Positions 58,775-64,000 of a stretch of DNA of 64,000 nt are shown here, piece by piece; positions within the stretch are counted from its first letter, which is position 1; each line of letters starts with the position of its first letter. Origin of the DNA: Acidovorax sp. sic0104 (lineage in GTDB: Bacteria; Pseudomonadota; Gammaproteobacteria; Burkholderiales; Burkholderiaceae_C); NCBI RefSeq assembly GCF_019219095.1, contig NZ_JAHUWH010000012.1:62001-126000 (forward strand), written 5' to 3'. The position numbers and the translations under genes were made by a program. The notes beneath the pieces were generated by a model that was given only the letters and a program-made list of their open reading frames with translations, was not told the DNA's origin and made no database searches.

Positions 58775-60166
58775 TCACGCGGCGCCGATGTGCCACTGCC
58801 CCGCCACCAGCCGCACCCGCACGGGCATCACCGCAGGCAGCGTGCGCACGAAGTCTTCGGCCTGCGCGATGCGCACCTGCCCCGACAGGCGCAGCGTGGC
58901 TACGCTGGCATCCAGCTGAACGCGGCGCGGCAGGTAGCGGCGCAGGCGCTCCACCGCTTCGGCCAACGGCGTATCCGCAAAGGCGACCAGGCCATGCCGC
59001 CAATTCGCGGCCTCATGCGCCGGTGTGCGTGGCGGCTCCAGCAAGCTGCCGGGCGATACCCGCAACGCCTGGCCGCCGCTCAGCTCACGCACGGCGCCCA
59101 CCTGCCCCTGCGGGTCCAGCGACTCCACCCGCACGCGGCCGGACTCCACCTGCACATCGACCGTCATGCCCGCCCCACCTTGGGCGCGCTCAATGCCGAA
59201 CCGCGTGCCCAGCACGGTCACCCGCACCGCGCCGCCCGCGGCGCCCCCGGGCACATCCACCACGAACGGGCGATCGGCATCGCGCACCACGTCGAAGAAC
59301 GCAGCCCCCGCCAGCAGCTGCATGCGCCGCTGACCGGCGTAGTACGCCATGTGCAAGCGACTTTGCGCGTCCAGCATGATGTGGCTGCCGTCGGGCAGCG
59401 GGTGGCGCAGCGTCTGCCCTTGACCCGTGGTGGCCACCTGCTGCCACTGCGCCACGGCCACGCGCCACCAGTGCCATGCGCCCGCGCCACCGACTGCCAT
59501 GCCTGCCAGGCTGAGCAAGGCGGCCAGCGAGCGGCGGCGCCCGGCGCGCCGTGCCCCGCTCGGCAGGGGGGCAGCTGCAGGCGCAAGGCGGCCTGCCGCA
59601 TGCCACTGCTCCATGGCAGCCTGAACATGGTCCATGGCCAGCATCATGTCGCGCTCGACCATGTTGCGCGAAATGCCGTATTCGGTCGCCAGCGCCCCCT
59701 GGCCCTCGCCATGGATGCGGTGGCGCAGGAAGATCTGCCGCGCCCGCTCGGGCACCGCTGCAAGTGCGGACTCGACAGCATCGACGGCCTGCCGGTACAT
59801 CAGCGCCTCGCACTCGTCGGGACCGTGACGGCCAGGCACTGCGCCATCGCGCTCGCCAGGGCCATGCCCTTGCGCATGGCGCGCCACCACGCCTGCGTGC
59901 CGCTGGCGGTCGATGACGAGGTTGCGCGCCATGGCAAACACATAGGCACGCGCTTCGCCCCCGCACAACGCGGGCTGCTCGCCGCGCTGGTCCATGTCGG
60001 CCAGGCGCAGCCAGGTGTCATGCGCCACGTCGCGCGCATCGTCGGCATTGCCGGTGCGGCGCGACAGGTACCGCAGCAGGTCGCGGTAGCTGTCGCGAAA
60101 GCTGGCCAGCAGAACGGATGAAGGCGAGGACGATGGCGGCGCGGCGGTATCGCTGCCGGAGGTCAC
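58775..60166 (-). CDS. Single-chain ECF sigma factor / FecR-type anti-sigma hybrid
   Basis: This 463-residue protein joins two normally separate partners. Residues about 20-90 are sigma region 2 (YRDLLRYLSRRTGNADDARD, FAMARNLVIDRQRH). Residues about 125-180 are region 4 (VPERARQIFLRHRIHGEGQG, TEYGISRNMVERDM). A helix at about 212-231 (SLAALLSLAGMAVGGAGAWH) is followed by a FecR periplasmic domain with LRHPLPDGSHIMLDAQSRLH and VTVLGTRFGIE. A C-terminal domain starts near FADTPLAEAVERLRRYLPRR. The cytoplasmic anti-sigma domain usual in FecR (DUF4880) is absent. The GTG at 60166, one base after the fumC stop, is the likely start. Confidence 0.88.
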   Translation of the reverse strand: MTSGSDTAAPPSSSPSSVLLASFRDSYRDLLRYLSRRTGNADDARDVAHDTWLRLADMDQRGEQPALCGGEARAYVFAMARNLVIDRQRHAGVVARHAQGHGPGERDGAVPGRHGPDECEALMYRQAVDAVESALAAVPERARQIFLRHRIHGEGQGALATEYGISRNMVERDMMLAMDHVQAAMEQWHAAGRLAPAAAPLPSGARRAGRRRSLAALLSLAGMAVGGAGAWHWWRVAVAQWQQVATTGQGQTLRHPLPDGSHIMLDAQSRLHMAYYAGQRRMQLLAGAAFFDVVRDADRPFVVDVPGGAAGGAVRVTVLGTRFGIERAQGGAGMTVDVQVESGRVRVESLDPQGQVGAVRELSGGQALRVSPGSLLEPPRTPAHEAANWRHGLVAFADTPLAEAVERLRRYLPRRVQLDASVATLRLSGQVRIAQAEDFVRTLPAVMPVRVRLVAGQWHIGAA

Positions 60167-60167
60167 G

Positions 60168-61553
<1,386 letters not shown>

Positions 61554-61705
61554 GGGCAGCGGATCTCCAGGTAAGGCATGAGGCGGACAGGGGCGCACGG
61601 GCGGCAGGCTCCCGCACGGTCAGGGCGGCGGGGCGGGGCCGGCGTGCAGCGGCAATCAACGGTTCAGCAGGCAAAAGCCGGCGCGCCCGGCAGCATAATG
61701 CAAAA

Positions 61706-61724
61706 ACAAACCATTCTCATTTAC
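61706..61724 (-). promoter_or_regulatory. Fur-like box upstream of fumC
   Basis: Read on the minus strand, GTAAATGAGAATGGTTTGT agrees with the 19-bp Fur consensus at about 11 positions, including AATGA and AAT. It lies in an AT-rich patch containing a CATTAT hexamer that could be a -10. It could alternatively serve a gene to the right, but none is convincing there. Confidence 0.55.
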
Positions 61725-61748
61725 AAGACTGCATCCCACCATGAGCGC

Positions 61749-61826
61749 GCCCTGCAAGGGCTGTGCAGCCAGTGTGCGGCAGCCCGTCCAAGCGCGCGGC
61801 GCACAGAGGCGCCACCCTTGCAGGCG
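61749..61826. other. Stem-loop in the fumC to MHYT gene gap
   Basis: CCTGCAAGGG (61751-61760) pairs with CCCTTGCAGG (61815-61824), with an inner CTGTGC/GCACAG pair. The 61554-62022 gap otherwise holds the Fur-like box. An open frame at 61741-61968 (+) starts MSAPCKGCAASV, but its composition is not convincing as a protein, so I leave it out. Confidence 0.5.
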
Positions 61827-62022
61827 AGGGGCCTTCGGACACCCGGAGCTGCCGCTAAAGCCCCACGCCGGCGCACTTTGGTACCGATCGATACACTCGC
61901 GGCGCGTTCTGCATGCCAGCAAGCCGTTTTCGCCCGCAACGCCACCGCGCTCCCGGGCCTCTTCTTGACGGCGCTGCGCGCCCGATGCACCCTGCCCTAC
62001 CTACCCCAGCACTCCTCGCACC

Positions 62023-64000
62023 ATGAACACGTTCATGCCCTCCAGCTACAACCTGTTCGTCGTGGCCGCTTCCTTCGCCATCGCCATGCTCGCGTCGTAC
62101 GTGACGCTGGACCTGGCTCGCCGGGTGCGCACCGCGCACCGACGCGTAGGACTTGCCTGGTGGGCCGCGGGCTCCATCGTGATGGGCACGGGCATCTGGT
62201 CCATGCATTTCCTGGGCATGCAGGCTTTCAGGCTACCCATCGCGATCGGTTTCTCGGGCGGGCTCACGCTCGCATCGTGGCTTGCGGCGGTGGGCGCGTC
62301 CGCCATGGCCCTGCAGCTGGCGAGCCGTGAAACCTTCGGGCGCGCGCCTTTGGCCCTGGGCGCGCTGGTGATGGGCGCAGGCATCAGCGCCATGCACTAC
62401 ATCGGGATGGCGGCCATGGAGATGGCGCCGGGCATCGTGTGGAACCCGCTGCTGGTCGCTGCGTCGGTGCTGATCGCGGTGCTGGCATCGGCCACGGCGC
62501 TGCTGATCTTCAAGCTGCTGCGCCAGGTGCAGCCCGCCCAGCGGCTGCCCTACCAGCTGGCGGCGTCGTTCGTGATGGCCGTGGCCATTTGCGGCATGCA
62601 CTACACCGGCATGGCCGCAGCCAGCTTTGCGATGGGGTCGGTCTGCCTGAGCGCGGGCGAGCTGGGCGGCACGGGTCTCACGGCGATGGTGATCATCGCT
62701 ACGGGCATGCTGCTCGTGAGCACGCTGTTCACATCCATCCTGGACGCCCGCCTGCAGGCCACCGCCGAGCGCCTGACTCTGTCGCTGCAAGACAGCAACA
62801 CCCGCCTGCAGGCAGCCAACGACGAGCTGCAAAAACGCGCATTTGCTGACGCGCTGACCGGCCTGCCCAACCGGCTGCTGTTCGAGGACCGGCTGATCCA
62901 CGCGCTGCTGCGGCTGGACCGCACCAACCACCATCGGGTGGAAGACCGCCTGGCCGTGCTGTTCGTGGATCTGGACGGCTTCAAACCCATCAACGATTCC
63001 TTCGGCCACGCGGCCGGCGACGTGATCCTGCGCAGCGCGGCCGAGCGGCTGCAGCGACAGGCACGCGAGTCCGACACCGTGGCGCGCGTGGGCGGCGATG
63101 AGTTCCTCATCCTGCTGGAAGACGTGACCGACGTGGCTGCCTGCGTCACCATGGCCAACAGAGTGCTCGCCGCGCTTTCGCAGCCCTTCGATGTGTCGGG
63201 CAAGAAGGTACAGATCGCGTGCTCCATCGGCATCGTGGTGCACCCCGACCATGGCGAACGGGGCAAGCTGGTTGCCAACGCCGACGCGGCCATGTATGCA
63301 GCCAAACGGGCCGGTGGTGGCTGCTACGCGCTGTTCGAACCCCACATGGGATCGGATGCCTCTGAACAGCTGGAGCTGCAGAACGACCTGCGCCAAGCCA
63401 TCGACCGCGGCGAGCTGGCCTTGCACTACCAGCCCAAGATCGACGGCACGCGTGGCCAGATCAGCGGCGTGGAGGCCCTGCTGCGCTGGAACCATCCCAG
63501 GCACGGCATGGTGAGCCCGCTGGTGTTCATCGCGCTGGCCGAGCGCTTCGGGCTCATCGGCCGGCTGGGCAACTGGGTCATCAACGAAGCGTGCCGGCAG
63601 ACGGCCGAATGGGCGCGCAGCGGCCTGCGCATGCGCGTGGCCATCAACCTGTCGGTGCACCAGTTGCGCGAAAGCGGGCTGGCCGAGCGCATCGAGCAGG
63701 CCCTGCTGCGCCACGGACTCGATGCCTCGCAGCTGCTGTGCGAGATCACCGAGTCGGTGGCCATGGAGGACATCAAGGCCACGCAGCGCACCTTCGAGGG
63801 ACTGGCGCGCATCGGGGTGTTCCTGTCCATCGATGATTTCGGCACCGGGTACTCGAGCCTGAACTACCTGCGCCAATTGCCAGCCCAGCAGCTCAAGATC
63901 GACCGCAGCTTCGTGAACGACCTGGAGAGCAGCGACGATGCCCGCGCGGTGGTGGCCGCGGTGGTGAGCCTGGCCCACGCGCTGGGCCTGCGCGTGGTGG
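62023..64000 (+). CDS. MHYT-GGDEF-EAL membrane protein (partial, C-terminus off window)
   Basis: At least 659 residues are visible. The N-terminal membrane MHYT domain has three repeats of the motif (WSMHFLGM, SAMHYIGM, CGMHYTGM), thought to bind copper and sense a diatomic gas. A GGDEF domain (ALTGLPNRLLFEDRLI, VARVGGDEFLILLEDV) and an EAL domain (GVEALLRWNHPRHGM, EITESVAMEDI, DDFGTGYSSLNYLRQLP) follow. The window ends inside the EAL domain. Both catalytic motifs are intact as far as seen. It probably adjusts c-di-GMP in response to oxygen, NO or CO at the membrane. Confidence 0.94.
   Translation, partial: MNTFMPSSYNLFVVAASFAIAMLASYVTLDLARRVRTAHRRVGLAWWAAGSIVMGTGIWSMHFLGMQAFRLPIAIGFSGGLTLASWLAAVGASAMALQLASRETFGRAPLALGALVMGAGISAMHYIGMAAMEMAPGIVWNPLLVAASVLIAVLASATALLIFKLLRQVQPAQRLPYQLAASFVMAVAICGMHYTGMAAASFAMGSVCLSAGELGGTGLTAMVIIATGMLLVSTLFTSILDARLQATAERLTLSLQDSNTRLQAANDELQKRAFADALTGLPNRLLFEDRLIHALLRLDRTNHHRVEDRLAVLFVDLDGFKPINDSFGHAAGDVILRSAAERLQRQARESDTVARVGGDEFLILLEDVTDVAACVTMANRVLAALSQPFDVSGKKVQIACSIGIVVHPDHGERGKLVANADAAMYAAKRAGGGCYALFEPHMGSDASEQLELQNDLRQAIDRGELALHYQPKIDGTRGQISGVEALLRWNHPRHGMVSPLVFIALAERFGLIGRLGNWVINEACRQTAEWARSGLRMRVAINLSVHQLRESGLAERIEQALLRHGLDASQLLCEITESVAMEDIKATQRTFEGLARIGVFLSIDDFGTGYSSLNYLRQLPAQQLKIDRSFVNDLESSDDARAVVAAVVSLAHALGLRVV

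Noticed and set aside
61741..61968. A 75-codon open frame starting MSAPCKGCAASV downstream of the Fur-like box
   Set aside because: Arg/Pro/His-rich translation with no motif, a strong stem-loop inside its 5' part, and no ribosome binding site. The Fur-like box is better explained by fumC.

Overview
The window is a GC-rich stretch of a betaproteobacterial chromosome. Gene content and order point to Burkholderiales, most likely a member of the Comamonadaceae close to Acidovorax: zapA followed by 6S RNA, an FNR-controlled cbb3 oxidase block, a mat malonate cluster and a short Trp-rich TIGR04438-type protein. This assignment is inferred from family resemblance and synteny. No rRNA, tRNA, CRISPR array, prophage or transposase gene was found. 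It looks like core chromosome decorated with several families of small non-coding repeats.

Region 1 (1-9935, minus strand) is a long vitamin B12 locus. A cobalamin riboswitch precedes btuB. Then come cobB, cobU, btuF, btuC and btuD, all with 4-nt overlaps, and a CbiM-like metal permease. After an 880-bp structured inverted repeat come cobO and a second BtuF-like binding protein that runs off the left edge.

Region 2 (10018-15671) holds a small coiled-coil gene, zapA, 6S RNA, a TSUP permease, and a translationally coupled pair of c-di-GMP enzymes (HD-GYP, then PAS-GGDEF-EAL).

Region 3 (15900-27997) is a microaerobic respiration regulon: SafE-type permease, hemN, a 269-bp palindromic element, fnr, two small membrane genes (one FixH-like), ccoG, ccoP, ccoQ, ccoO, ccoN, ccoS, the copper ATPase ccoI and a divergent usp gene. 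FNR-type boxes lie before fnr, before ccoN, and as a pair between ccoI and usp.

Region 4 (28052-34034) is a malonate utilisation cluster: matB, an enoyl-CoA hydratase relative, a TctC-type binding protein, matA and a GntR regulator.

Region 5 (34349-55776) is mixed housekeeping and regulation: LysR/DMT pair, lgt, LtrA, a bacterioferritin relative lacking the haem-ligand Met, GlxA-type regulator/MFS, LysR/ilvD, cytochrome c, acs, a lipoprotein intradiol dioxygenase, a gene with a frameshifted signal peptide, a two-component system, topoisomerase IB and a Crp-type regulator.

Region 6 (56124-61724, minus strand) is a probable iron-starvation operon: a Fur-like box, fumC, a single-chain sigma/anti-sigma hybrid, then a TonB siderophore receptor with a signalling domain. 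The window ends in a truncated MHYT-GGDEF-EAL gene.

The least explained content is non-coding: an inverted repeat whose hairpins co-vary between arms (1395-2276), a ~60-nt dispersed repeat in six copies, two of them translated in the same frame inside cobU and the hydratase gene, and two nested palindromic elements (18098-18366, 55942-56111).
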